DNA of 64,000 nt from Bacillus sp. FJAT-44742 (GTDB lineage: Bacteria; Bacillota; Bacilli; Bacillales; Marinococcaceae). The notes below the pieces were generated by a model that did not search any database, was not told the DNA's origin, and was given only the letters and a program-made list of their open reading frames with translations. Position numbers and translations under genes: made by a program. Below, in pieces: positions 18,889 through 28,115 of this stretch (position 1 is its first letter; the number at the start of each line of letters is the position of its first letter). The stretch covers positions 1,673,133 through 1,737,132 of the forward strand of contig NZ_KZ454936.1 in assembly GCF_002797315.1 (NCBI RefSeq), given 5' to 3'.

Positions 18889-19195
18889 CCTCATTCCTCC
18901 TTCTGCTTTTTTACTAGTATTTCATAGCTCTTTGAAGAAATAATGAAGTACTTCATTTAAAAAACAAGTTAATAATATAAACTGACTGGTCCTAAGCCTT
19001 TTGTAAAAAAATTTCTTTATTTCTTTTAAACACGAATTCACTTTAATAACATTGATAACTTCATACTTTCTGCATATTTAAGATTTATACTTTTAACCTT
19101 ACAGAACTTATAGGAATGTAATAGGTGTGGACAAGGGCATACTGCATAAAAAAGCACCTCAGGTGCGTGTCTGTCCTTGTAGAGAGGTGTTGATC

Positions 19196-20260
19196 TTGGA
19201 AAAAAAAATCATAAACGAAATATATTGGGTGAGAGCGATTGCCTGTTTGGCCGTAGTTGTCATTCACTCTGTAAATATTACTTTAACCAATTATGAACAC
19301 ACTGTGGCTCAGTTTGAAGAATATTTCTTAATTGCTGTACGCTTTGCTGCTTTTTTTGGTACCCCGGCCTTCGTCTTTATATCTGAATTACTCCTAGCAC
19401 GCTCTTACCCAAATAAGGTGCCTCACGGCTTTTTTTTAAAGCGTGTAAAATATTTGTTATTTCCCTTTGTTTTTATGGGGCTAGTCTTTGCCTTTATAAC
19501 CACGGATAGTCTGAGTGGATTTATACGCGAGTCATTGTTTAATGTTTTCCTAGGGGGTTATACGGGTTACTTTATTTTAATTATTTTTCAGTTTTACATC
19601 TTACATGTTTTCCTACATAAATTTTTGAAAAATTGGTCACCAGTTAAAGTGATTCTTGTCTCCCTCATCATCAATGTTGTTTATTTATCATTTTTTAACT
19701 TTACTGAACCTTTAGCTATACCTTTAGGTGATTACATTTGGCAGAGGGGGCATTGGTTGCCATTTGTCGGATGGATCTTTTACTTTGTATTGGGTTACTA
19801 TTGTGGAAAAAATTATGAGTCTCTAAAAGAACTAGTAATCAAATATAAAAAAATAATTATTCTTTTTCCTATGATTAATTTGATAATTATGTTTGTGTTA
19901 GTGAGAAGTGATATCTTACCTGTCGTTTCCTCTAAGAGAATCGATAATCTCTTTTATACTTCTAGTGTAATTGGAGCTATCATATTCTTTTCCTTATATG
20001 TAAAGAAAGTTCCCCACTTTATTCTCTTAATAAGCAAGTACTCTTTTAATATTTATTTACTACACACCTTTTTTCTTTTTTATTTACCACCTATCGATTT
20101 TTTAAATCCACTGGTCTATTTTATCTTTGCTGTTGCGTTTAGTATGTTTTGTTCTTATACGGTTGCAAAACTGGCCTCCCCTTTTCAAATCACCCAGTTT
20201 TTAATAGGCAAGCCTATCCCTATACCCAAACAGACAAAAACCCAAAACAGCCGTGGTTAG
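19196..20260 (+). CDS. Membrane acyltransferase, acyltransferase_3 family, 354 aa
   Basis: About ten membrane helices starting INEIYWVRAIACLAVVVIHS, the family hallmark with the conserved RA and VIHS near the N-terminus. Such enzymes O-acylate wall polymers, glycolipids or antibiotics; there is no extracellular SGNH domain. The TTG at 19196 is six bases after GAGAGGTG. The frame is open 23 codons further up, but that part forms a hairpin-rich leader, so I exclude it. It is followed by lgt on the same strand. Confidence 0.82.
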   Translation: MEKKIINEIYWVRAIACLAVVVIHSVNITLTNYEHTVAQFEEYFLIAVRFAAFFGTPAFVFISELLLARSYPNKVPHGFFLKRVKYLLFPFVFMGLVFAFITTDSLSGFIRESLFNVFLGGYTGYFILIIFQFYILHVFLHKFLKNWSPVKVILVSLIINVVYLSFFNFTEPLAIPLGDYIWQRGHWLPFVGWIFYFVLGYYCGKNYESLKELVIKYKKIIILFPMINLIIMFVLVRSDILPVVSSKRIDNLFYTSSVIGAIIFFSLYVKKVPHFILLISKYSFNIYLLHTFFLFYLPPIDFLNPLVYFIFAVAFSMFCSYTVAKLASPFQITQFLIGKPIPIPKQTKTQNSRG

Positions 20261-20306
20261 AAAAATACTATGTACTAAATATTAAAGATAGAAATATTCT
20301 CTCCAT

Positions 20307-20337
20307 CCGCAAACTGACTTCCCCCACTTTGCGGTTC
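20307..20337 (+). terminator. Weak terminator candidate before lgt
   Basis: Stem CCGCAAA/TTTGCGG followed by TTCTTCTGCTTCT, a pyrimidine-rich but interrupted tail. Confidence 0.35.
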
Positions 20338-20499
20338 TTCTGCTTCTAATAAAACTTTGTGGCTTCAAGAAACCATCACATTTTTCTTATATGCTTAAGC
20401 GAATGAGGGATTTTTCTGTTAACCCGTTCCGTCTTTTTTAGGGAACAATTTTACCTGTTCATTATGAAAAACATAAAAAGAAAAAAGGAGGTGTAATAC

Positions 20500-21339
20500 A
20501 TGTTATTAGCAATACAGCCCTATGATCGTGTCGCTTTTGAACTAGGGCCTTTTACAATCTATTGGTATGGATTGCTTATCGGTTTCGGTGCATTCCTTGG
20601 GTATCTTCTTGTCTCTAGAGAGTTTGAAAAAAGAGGATTATCGAAAGAGATATTTGCAGACCTTTTAATGTGGGCCTTCCCTATTGCCATTGTGTCCGCC
20701 CGAATATACTATGTGGTCTTTGAATGGGAAACATATATATATGATCCCGCAAGAGTATTTGCTATTTGGGAAGGAGGTCTTGCAATTCATGGAGGGCTTT
20801 TAGGTGCCTTTGTGACTATATTTGTCTTTTCTAAGAAACGGGGCATTTCCTTCTGGAAGCTGACAGATCTAGTAGCACCCGGCATTATATTGGGACAAGC
20901 TGTCGGCCGTTGGGGTAACTTTATGAATCAAGAAGCTCACGGAGGTCCCGTTTCAAGAGAGTTTTTGGAAACACTTATGATTCCAGAATTTATTATTAAT
21001 CAAATGTACATTAATGGAACATATTATCAACCAACCTTTTTATATGAATCACTTTGGAATTTTGCTGTCTTGGCTATTTTGCTTTGGCTTCGGGGAGTGA
21101 ACCTTAGACAAGGTGAACTGTTTTTCACCTATCTCATTTTGTATTCTGTAGGACGTTTTTTCATTGAAGGGTTACGCACAGACAGTTTAATGATATTTGA
21201 CGTACTTCGCACTGCTCAGGTTATATCTTTAATCCTTATTTTCAGTTCTTTATTCCTTATATGGTACCGCCGAAAAAATGGATTCGCCAACAGAAGCTAC
21301 TTAGATGATTATTATCAAAAAACAGAAGAAAAGAAGTAG
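20500..21339 (+). CDS. lgt: Prolipoprotein diacylglyceryl transferase Lgt, 279 aa
   Basis: Transfers diacylglycerol from phosphatidylglycerol to the lipobox Cys of exported prolipoproteins. Seven membrane helices and the Lgt signature [14 protein letters not shown] are intact, with HGGLLGAF earlier and GRFFIEGLR near the end. The ATG follows AAAAAGGAGGTG. The usual chromosomal neighbours (hprK, pyrophosphatase) are absent, and it sits directly before a copper-island lipoprotein gene, so I take it as a second, island-borne Lgt. Whether the host has another copy cannot be seen here. Confidence 0.95.
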   Translation: MLLAIQPYDRVAFELGPFTIYWYGLLIGFGAFLGYLLVSREFEKRGLSKEIFADLLMWAFPIAIVSARIYYVVFEWETYIYDPARVFAIWEGGLAIHGGLLGAFVTIFVFSKKRGISFWKLTDLVAPGIILGQAVGRWGNFMNQEAHGGPVSREFLETLMIPEFIINQMYINGTYYQPTFLYESLWNFAVLAILLWLRGVNLRQGELFFTYLILYSVGRFFIEGLRTDSLMIFDVLRTAQVISLILIFSSLFLIWYRRKNGFANRSYLDDYYQKTEEKK

Positions 21340-21717
21340 AGCCAAAGAAATAAACCAAAACAAGACCACTTTCACTGCAAGAAACGCACACAAGGAAAAA
21401 ATAGAATGTGCTGCTTCTAACCATGCTTGCAATAGCAGTATTACGAATTGCAACTTAGAAAATTAAAATGATACACTACAAAAGTGGATTTTGAGATATC
21501 TATAAAAGAAAAAAAGAAGGAAAGAAGCACTTACCATTATATGTAGTGATTGTACCGGTGAATTTACTTTTAGCCAACTAATAGCTTTCGCCTCTTACAA
21601 AGAAAACTAGAAATCAACTTCTTTGTTGAAGCTCAAACTATCTCCATAGTTTTTTCAAATTTACTTGCTATAATGTCCTTTGTTACTATACATAGATCAT
21701 AAATAAGGAGGATTATA
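21340..21717. other. Gene-free stretch before the His/Asp-repeat lipoprotein
   Basis: No credible ORF. The right end should carry the promoter of the next gene (a TTGTTA ... TATAC-like pair around 21680-21695). Confidence 0.45.
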
Positions 21718-23085
21718 ATGAAAAAGAAAGTTTTTAAGGTACTTAGTACGGCAGGACTTCTTGCTATCATAGCTGCCTGTAATAACGAGGAAGAACCTGA
21801 GGTGATTGAAGAGGATACTACGAATGAGAACGTAGAAGAAGAGAGTGAAGATATGGAGGAAGGCATGGACCATGGGGACATGGACCATGAAGATATGGAT
21901 CATGGGGATATGGATCATGGGGATATGGATCATGGGGATATGGATCATAACATGGAGGGTGGCAGTGAAGAAGAAATAAGAGAAAAAGCGGCCACTCCTC
22001 CTGAATCCCTTAATGAAAATGCCACACAAGGTTTAATCGACAATCAGACAAAAAACATTACTCGAATTGATAACAATGACACGATCGAGTTTGCTGTTCA
22101 AGTATCTCAAACAGTATGGCCTGCAGTTTATGAGGAAAATCAACCAGGTACAGTCATTCTTGTACCAGAAGATAATTGGCAAGTTTCTTTAGCAAGTCTA
22201 AATTTGGTCCACCATCCTAATGATGGCCCTGCGCTTTTTATAGAATCTGATAATATTCCCGAGGTTGTATCCCAAGAAATTAGTCGTTTACAACCAAAAG
22301 GAAATGATGAAGGCGTTGAAGTTATAGTCATGGGAAGTGTAAGTGATTCAGTCATTGAGGAACTTGATGAGTATAACGTAGAACAAATACAAGAAGATGA
22401 CCCAGCGTCCTTTGCTTATGAAATAGACGAAGCGTATGCTTCAATTATTGGAGAAGCTCCAGAAAACGTAATAGTTGGCTCCATGGAAGATGAAAGCCGA
22501 GAGTTAACCACAGTGGCAGGAAACTGGATTGCCCACATGGATGAAAGTCTTTTATACGTAGATAGCGACGAAATACCAGAGGCTACTTCAGAAGCCTTAG
22601 AGATACGAGAAGGAAACGCTAATATCTACCTTTTAGGCAGTGAAAGTGCAATCAGTGCTAATGTGGAAGAGGAACTAAACGAGTACGGGGAAGTAGAACG
22701 AATAGAAGGTGAATCTCCTGCAGAACTTTCAGTTGCCTTTGCACAATTTAGAGATGATGATAATGATTTCGGTTGGGGAATTAATGAACCGGGTCATGGT
22801 CTATCTTTCATCTCTACTGATACCCCTTATTTAGCTATAGCCGGTGCCCCATTTGCGCATCTTGGTAAACATGCACCAATGATTTGGCTGGAAGAAGGAG
22901 AATTAACCGACGAAGTGTACGAATATTTTTCTGCACTTAAACCGATATTTGAAAACAACCCGATGGAAGGTCCTTATAACCACGGCTTCATTTTAGGAAC
23001 GTTCGATGATATATCTTTTGAAACACAAGGAATTATTGATCAGAAATTAGAACTTGAAGGTCTCAATGGCCATGGAGGACACTAA
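21718..23085 (+). CDS. Lipoprotein with MDHGD repeats and cell-wall-binding-like repeats, 455 aa
   Basis: A signal peptide with lipobox (IIAAC, Cys21) is followed by an acidic segment and about six MDHGD/MDHED units (residues 49-77), a likely metal-binding stretch. The rest resembles cell-wall-binding repeat 2 proteins: TRIDNNDTIEFAVQVSQ, then LIESD/YVDSD-type strands with IPEVVSQEI, VIVMGS and YLLGSESAISANVEEEL. It ends in NGHGGH. The ATG follows AAGGAGG and a good terminator follows the stop. A role in trapping extracellular copper is inferred from composition and neighbours. Confidence 0.82.
   Translation: MKKKVFKVLSTAGLLAIIAACNNEEEPEVIEEDTTNENVEEESEDMEEGMDHGDMDHEDMDHGDMDHGDMDHGDMDHNMEGGSEEEIREKAATPPESLNENATQGLIDNQTKNITRIDNNDTIEFAVQVSQTVWPAVYEENQPGTVILVPEDNWQVSLASLNLVHHPNDGPALFIESDNIPEVVSQEISRLQPKGNDEGVEVIVMGSVSDSVIEELDEYNVEQIQEDDPASFAYEIDEAYASIIGEAPENVIVGSMEDESRELTTVAGNWIAHMDESLLYVDSDEIPEATSEALEIREGNANIYLLGSESAISANVEEELNEYGEVERIEGESPAELSVAFAQFRDDDNDFGWGINEPGHGLSFISTDTPYLAIAGAPFAHLGKHAPMIWLEEGELTDEVYEYFSALKPIFENNPMEGPYNHGFILGTFDDISFETQGIIDQKLELEGLNGHGGH
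21864..21950 (+). repeat. 15-base tandem repeat, about six units
   Basis: In-frame near-identical copies of GATATGGATCATGGG encode the MDHGD array; units differ at one to three positions. Such arrays change copy number by slippage without breaking the frame. Confidence 0.9.
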
Positions 23086-23109
23086 TAGAAACACCTTTGA
23101 GACCAGGCC

Positions 23110-23137
23110 AAGCCTACACTTTTGTGTAGGCTTTTTT
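23110..23137 (+). terminator. Terminator after the MDHGD lipoprotein gene
   Basis: Ten-bp stem AAGCCTACAC/GTGTAGGCTT with a 4-base loop and a T run. Confidence 0.9.
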
Positions 23138-23360
23138 AAATGGTTTTTAAATAAAAAACTGAGCTACAATTGGACGACAAAAAATAAAGCTAAACTGATT
23201 ATCACTCCCATTTGCTATGGTTAAAGATATAGGTTTTACTAGGTAGCTAAAAAAGAAAGCGAATATACTATTTACTCTATGTTAATTGCTTAGTCTTTAC
23301 TTTGCGAAATAACTATTTTTTCAATTTGGTATGCTTTCAGCTCGCTTCGAGACAAACCTC

Positions 23361-23394
23361 AAAAAAGCTCCGAAGGTAGCAAAAACCTCGGAGC
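23361..23394 (-). terminator. Terminator after the copper-storage gene
   Basis: Minus strand: GGCTCCGAGG, 8-9-base loop, CCTTCGGAGC, then six T, 18 bases past the stop codon. Confidence 0.85.
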
Positions 23395-23411
23395 CAATAA
23401 TGAGATTCTTT

Positions 23412-23744
23412 TTATGCAATAGCCTTTCGACATGCATCCGCGCACTTAAAGCAAGCTTCAGCACATCTTTTGCAATGCTCATGCTGATCGTGTTTTTCAC
23501 ACTCTTTCCCGCATTCTTCACAAATTTTTGCACATAGTTCAAGATAATCCTTAGTAAAATAAGATTCACGAGATAATGCTTTTGCGGTTAGCGCACATAT
23601 GTCAGCACACTCTCTATCCAATTGAATACAGTCTGCCAACATATTTATATGTTCTTCTTGTAAACAAGCATGATAACAGTGTTCGCATTCCTGAATGCAT
23701 TCATTTAACGTTTGAAGCATTTGTTGACGTTGTTCATGTATCAA
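23412..23744 (-). CDS. Four-helix-bundle copper storage protein (Csp/DUF326), 110 aa
   Basis: A Cys-rich protein with 16 Cys in 110 residues, many as CxxxC or CxxC along predicted helices (ECIQECEHCYHAC, ECADIC, CAKICEECGKEC, CKRCAEACFKC). Csp proteins line the inside of a four-helix bundle with Cys thiolates and store many Cu(I) ions. There is no signal peptide, so it should be cytosolic (Csp3-like). The TTG start follows AAGGAG; the nearby ATG is out of frame. It has its own terminator. Confidence 0.9.
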   Translation of the reverse strand: MIHEQRQQMLQTLNECIQECEHCYHACLQEEHINMLADCIQLDRECADICALTAKALSRESYFTKDYLELCAKICEECGKECEKHDQHEHCKRCAEACFKCADACRKAIA

Positions 23745-24052
23745 TCCGATCCTCTCCTTTTTGTAGAATTCACTATTGCTCTATTTCCTTGCAGAAACTC
23801 CTACTAAACGGAAAATATTGAGTTTCCTTTATTGGTTTCCAGACTTTTCGCTAGGACAAGTTATTTGCAGTCCCTTGTCACTTACCGTTTATTATGGAAA
23901 ACTCTCTTTTTCAGGCTAGGATTCAATAAAGCTTTTATAGCTTCCATCATGTTGGCTATTCTGTTGCTTGAGCCACTTATCATACCACCATAACTAATAT
24001 TCTGATCCAAAATGGTTGCTAATGATTATGCAAACGATGTAATTTACTTTTA
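23745..24052. other. Gene-free stretch between csp and the RodA-like gene
   Basis: No credible ORF; presumed csp promoter on the minus strand near the left end. Nothing else recognised. Confidence 0.4.
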
Positions 24053-25222
24053 TCATTCCTGACTTTCAAACATATATTTTTTTGAGTGATAGCTTACACT
24101 TAGGACAATACCAATAGCAAACATTGTAGCAATAAGAGAACTTCCTCCGTAGCTTAGTAAAGGCAGTGTAAATCCGGTTACTGGCAAAATCCCAAGGTTC
24201 ATTCCAACATTCTGGAACACTTGAAACGAAAGCATACCAATCACCCCTGCACATAAGTAGGTGCCAAAACTATTATGGCAGCGAAGGGCCGTCATCAAAA
24301 TTTGATACAGTAAAACAAAGTAAAGAGTGATAACTAGAGCAGCTCCTAAAAATCCATGTTCCATTCCTATCACCGCAAAAATGAAATCGGTATGGGCTTC
24401 AGGAAGATAAACATCTGCCTCTGGATTTCCATATAACCGTCCTGCCCCAATTGCCGTCATTGCCTGAACTGTTTGATACCCTTCATCTGAGAATTCTGCC
24501 GGGTTTAGCCAGCCGTAAAACCTCCTCACTTGATAATCAGATATAAAGTTGAAAAAGTATTGTTCAACAAAACTTGGGAACCGGAAAAAAGCAATAATAA
24601 AGCCAGTAAATAGTAATACTGGTCCTCCAATAATCAAGGATACTAACTTATAGGAAATTCCAGATACAATAACTAAGGAGAGAAAAATAGCCCCTGTCAT
24701 CATAACCATTCCCATATCTGGTTGTCTCTGTAGTAGAAGTACAGGTGGGAGAACAACGAATGCCATCTTACATAGGAGCCACAAGTCGACTTTAAGATTA
24801 GCCGCGGTTTTTTGAAGGTTATGTTTATAAATCACAGTACTTAAAGTAATGATTATGAATATTTTGACCAGTTCAGAGGGTTGAAAAGAACCAATGATAG
24901 GAACTCGAAACCATCGTACCGCCCCTGCAATAGTAGGGGCAATTGATTGTGGGGCGAATTCAAGGGCTAGCAGCATAAACAGACCAAACCCATAAAGCAC
25001 CCAAGACAAGTTAGCATAGTATTCAAAATCAAAATGAATGACTGCAAAAACCACGCCAAAGGCAACAAAGTAAAAAATCAATTGTCTGACAGCAAAATTT
25101 TCATTGTATTGAGGCATCTGCTGGGCGTAAAGAATGTATAAACAACTAATTACAGCAAATAAAAATAGAACAAAAAGAATGTTAATATCATACTGTTTTT
25201 CTTCTGTGTTAAGTTCTCTCAC
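24053..25222 (-). CDS. SEDS-family (RodA/FtsW/SpoVE) protein, 389 aa
   Basis: About ten membrane helices with the SEDS signatures: FQPSELVKIFIIITLS, RQPDMGMVMM, the Asp-bearing AHTDFIFAVIGMEHGFLG and the closing NVGMNLGILPVTGFTLPLLSYGGSS. SEDS proteins polymerise peptidoglycan glycan strands with a class B penicillin-binding protein, which is not encoded nearby. It resembles RodA more than FtsW in length and motifs. The start is GTG behind AGGGAGAG. In this island it looks like a supplementary copy. Confidence 0.88.
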   Translation of the reverse strand: MRELNTEEKQYDINILFVLFLFAVISCLYILYAQQMPQYNENFAVRQLIFYFVAFGVVFAVIHFDFEYYANLSWVLYGFGLFMLLALEFAPQSIAPTIAGAVRWFRVPIIGSFQPSELVKIFIIITLSTVIYKHNLQKTAANLKVDLWLLCKMAFVVLPPVLLLQRQPDMGMVMMTGAIFLSLVIVSGISYKLVSLIIGGPVLLFTGFIIAFFRFPSFVEQYFFNFISDYQVRRFYGWLNPAEFSDEGYQTVQAMTAIGAGRLYGNPEADVYLPEAHTDFIFAVIGMEHGFLGAALVITLYFVLLYQILMTALRCHNSFGTYLCAGVIGMLSFQVFQNVGMNLGILPVTGFTLPLLSYGGSSLIATMFAIGIVLSVSYHSKKYMFESQE

Positions 25223-25570
25223 ACTTCACTCTCCCTTATTACATTTGTTTTCTCTTTTAAACTCTTGGAGTGTAAAATACCGACCTTACAAGTTATCTAT
25301 CAACACAGTCCTTTCGCTCTAACAATTTAATAACGGAATTACTTTAACAAAAGTTTGTGAAAGAAGTATGTACTTAGGAAGAAAATGTGCTTATTCACAC
25401 AAAAAATTAACGAGGGAAAGGTGTTCAGGCTGTTTTAGAAAAGGGTTTAGCCCTTGTTTGCAAAGAGGCTAAATGTAGGAAAAGCCACCGTAAAAAAGGA
25501 ACTTCCGATATGGGAAGTTCCCCCCTTTACTATTAAATTAAATGTCTTTTCAATCCTATCCTTAATGTTT
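25223..25570. other. Gene-free stretch with terminator
   Basis: Contains the minus-strand terminator at 25498-25521 and presumably the RodA-like gene promoter. No ORF. Confidence 0.45.
25498..25521 (-). terminator. Terminator of the two-component operon
   Basis: Minus strand GGAACTTCCC-loop-GGAAGTTCC followed by six T. Confidence 0.85.
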
Positions 25571-25801
25571 TCAATCTCTATTCTTAATGCTTTTCCCTTT
25601 TGTTTTTATATACATTCTAAGTGTTATATACACAAGAAGAAGTACGGCTAAGGGTGTCATTACCCACAAACAGATATGAAAAAGAGTTGCTGCATAATAT
25701 TGTAAGGAATCAGGACTGAACATCCATGTGGCCGACATGGTTAAGCATGATAGACCAATCACAACTAACACCGCAGCTACAAACCAATCAAAACCCCTCA
25801 T
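25571..25801 (-). CDS. Small two-helix membrane protein, 76 aa
   Basis: Unrecognised. Two or three hydrophobic segments (FDWFVAAVLVVIGLSCL, HICLWVMTPLAVLLLVYI) and a basic tail. Its start overlaps the end of the histidine kinase gene by 14 bases, so it is translationally coupled and last in the RR-HK operon. It could be a small sensor partner of the kinase or an envelope protein; position is the only clue. Confidence 0.7.
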   Translation of the reverse strand: MRGFDWFVAAVLVVIGLSCLTMSATWMFSPDSLQYYAATLFHICLWVMTPLAVLLLVYITLRMYIKTKGKSIKNRD

Positions 25802-27206
25802 CCCTTTTCTCCCTCCTATTAATAGGGAAAGCTACTATAATTACTGTTCCTTTTCCCAATTGACTCGATACCTCAATATTTCCATTATGAAGTTCAACTA
25901 GGTTTTTAACAATAGCTAACCCTAACCCAGTTCCTCCATATTGGCGCGCCCTAGATTTTTCCACACGATAGAAGCGATCAAAGATATAGGGGAGGTCTTT
26001 TTTGGATATTCCTTTTCCTGAGTCTTCTACCTGAATGATCACATTTTGTTTGTCAGATTTTAGAGTGCTAAGAGAAATAAAACCCTTGTCTGTATAGCGA
26101 ATTGCATTCTCAACTAAGTTTAGAAAGATCTGTTCCAAACGTAAACCATCCCCATATATTAAAGGAAGGTGATTATCAATTTTCAAATGAATATCCAAAC
26201 CTTTCTCCTTAGCTTTGAGAGCTGTCTTTCTTATAACCCCTTCAAGAACTTCAGATAAATCCACCCATTCGAGCTCCAAACTTATCTTTCCTTCTTCTGC
26301 TTGTGAAAGATCCGATATATCATTAATAAGTTGCGACAACCTTTGGGATTCACCCTGGATAATATCTAAATATTCATTTTTTTCCATCTCTGTTTGATAT
26401 AGCCCTTCCTTTAACACTTTGGAGTACCCATTTAAATAGGTAATAGGGGTTTTTAACTCATGAGATATATTTGCAAAAAACTCTCTTCTGGTATCTCTAT
26501 ATCTTTTCAAATCGCTAGCAAGGTCATTAATCGCATTAGCTAACGAACCAATTTCATCTCCTGAATTCTGGGGTACTGTCGTTTCCCATTCTCCCTTCGC
26601 AATTTTGCGTGTTGCTTTTTCCATTTGCAATAAGGGTGTAGATAATTTTTTCGATACTACAATGGTAAATCCTAGTGCTAAAAAAAAGGCTCCTGCCCCA
26701 GATAGCAGTAACAAGTTTCTTACTTGAAGGAGGGATTGCTCCAACCCTTCCATAGTAGATAAGACGAATACACTTCCTTCAAAGGAGTTCTCGGAGAAAA
26801 ACGGTGTGCCTATCGCATAATAGGACTGTCCTTCCGGGTCTTCATAAAGACTTTCTACTGTACGACCTGTTAAAAGTTCCGTCATTTCATCCTGAGTAAT
26901 TAACTGTCCTTCCTCTACCCCAGCAAGGTGGGCAAGAGCTATTACTTCTCCCTCAGAGTTGGTAATATACATAGGAATTTGAGAGAGTTCAGCCATTCTT
27001 TGAATCATTGGGACAATCATATCATCCTGATTATTTTCAATTAAACTGGCGTAATGAGAAGATAATTGACTGGTCTCCTCTTCCAATTGTTGATGGAAAA
27101 AACCTGAGAGGATTTGGTTAATGACAAAACCTAATGGCAGTAAAACCAAAAGGAAAAGGGTAATTATAATAGCGCCCAGCTTTACACTGATCCTATTCCA
27201 CTTCAT
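25788..27206 (-). CDS. Sensor histidine kinase, 472 aa
   Basis: Membrane-bound HPK1-type kinase: N-terminal helix (about 10-33), an extracytoplasmic domain of some 130 residues, a second helix (165-185), HAMP, the phospho-acceptor box FFANISHELKTPITYL, then N, G1 (VEDSGKGISKKDL) and G2 (YGGTGLGLAIVK) boxes. The ATG overlaps the regulator stop by four bases. The sensed signal is unknown; neighbours are cytochrome-c maturation and copper genes. Confidence 0.93.
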   Translation of the reverse strand: MKWNRISVKLGAIIITLFLLVLLPLGFVINQILSGFFHQQLEEETSQLSSHYASLIENNQDDMIVPMIQRMAELSQIPMYITNSEGEVIALAHLAGVEEGQLITQDEMTELLTGRTVESLYEDPEGQSYYAIGTPFFSENSFEGSVFVLSTMEGLEQSLLQVRNLLLLSGAGAFFLALGFTIVVSKKLSTPLLQMEKATRKIAKGEWETTVPQNSGDEIGSLANAINDLASDLKRYRDTRREFFANISHELKTPITYLNGYSKVLKEGLYQTEMEKNEYLDIIQGESQRLSQLINDISDLSQAEEGKISLELEWVDLSEVLEGVIRKTALKAKEKGLDIHLKIDNHLPLIYGDGLRLEQIFLNLVENAIRYTDKGFISLSTLKSDKQNVIIQVEDSGKGISKKDLPYIFDRFYRVEKSRARQYGGTGLGLAIVKNLVELHNGNIEVSSQLGKGTVIIVAFPINRREKRDEGF

Positions 27207-27907
27207 TGTTTATGTCCCGGATTGAACTTATAACCTACACCCCATACCGTTTCAATTGGATTAAACGGTAATCCAGCTTTTCGTAACTTGGACCGAATGC
27301 TTTTTACGTGGGTATCTACCGTGCGTTCATATCCAATAAAATCCCCTTCCCAAATAATATCTAAAATGTTTTCACGAGTGTAAACTCTTTCAGGATGGTT
27401 GGCCAATAAGTGAAGCAAATCAAATTCCTTAGGGGTAACTTCTATGACTGATTGGTGTACTATAACTTTCCTGCTGACATGATCAATGGTTAAACCGTCA
27501 ATCTTGAGGACCTTTTCTTTCACTGTTGGGAGGAAACTTGTACTTTTTCTTCTTATTAAAGAATTTATTCTAGCTACAAGTTCTTCTGGTTCAAAGGGTT
27601 TTGTTAAGTAGTCATCTGCCCCCATATTTAAACCCTCCACTTTGTCTTTCGTCTCTTTTCGTGCTGTTAGCATTAAAATAGGAACGTCACTTTGGTCTCG
27701 GATCTTTCTACAAACTTCTATCCCATCCATGTCGGGCATCATTAGGTCCAGCACTATCACTTCAAAAGAGTAAGATCCTATCGTTTGTAAGGCCTCTTTT
27801 CCATTAGCTGCCTCACTATAATCAAACCCTTCTTTGTGTAAATAGATTTTTAGCAGGTTACGCATGGACCACTCATCATCAACAATCAGGATTTTCCTAT
27901 TCCCCAT
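27203..27907 (-). CDS. OmpR-family response regulator, 234 aa
   Basis: A receiver (DDEW near 10, phospho-Asp in VIVLDLMMPD near 53, Lys in LTKPFEP) is linked to a winged-helix domain ending in VDTHVKSIRSKLRK and ETVWGVGYKF. The WGVGYKF tail and general build resemble ResD, and resABC lie close by, but CssR-type regulators look similar. First gene of RR-HK-small membrane protein. Two 10-base direct repeats lie upstream. Confidence 0.92.
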   Translation of the reverse strand: MGNRKILIVDDEWSMRNLLKIYLHKEGFDYSEAANGKEALQTIGSYSFEVIVLDLMMPDMDGIEVCRKIRDQSDVPILMLTARKETKDKVEGLNMGADDYLTKPFEPEELVARINSLIRRKSTSFLPTVKEKVLKIDGLTIDHVSRKVIVHQSVIEVTPKEFDLLHLLANHPERVYTRENILDIIWEGDFIGYERTVDTHVKSIRSKLRKAGLPFNPIETVWGVGYKFNPGHKQ

Positions 27908-27983
27908 CGAGCCTTACCTCCACTAACTAACAAATACATAAGTTAAGCAAATTCTTTATCTAACTATGCTAAATTCACAGAGC

Positions 27984-28013
27984 TAACTTCCTTTAGAGAA
28001 AGTTAACTTCCTT
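27984..28013 (-). promoter_or_regulatory. Direct repeats upstream of the response regulator
   Basis: TAACTTCCTT at 27984-27993 is repeated exactly at 28004-28013, 20 bases apart (two helical turns), about 77 bases before the regulator start. OmpR-type regulators bind such direct repeats, so autoregulation is plausible. Confidence 0.5.
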
Positions 28014-28115
28014 AATATGAAGCATTCCCCTATTCCTTTTCTTGACCCCTAAAAAGGAATTAGTAGAAGAGATGAGAAACCTGGGGGTACTGAAGAAAAA
28101 CAGAGCTATTAAAAA

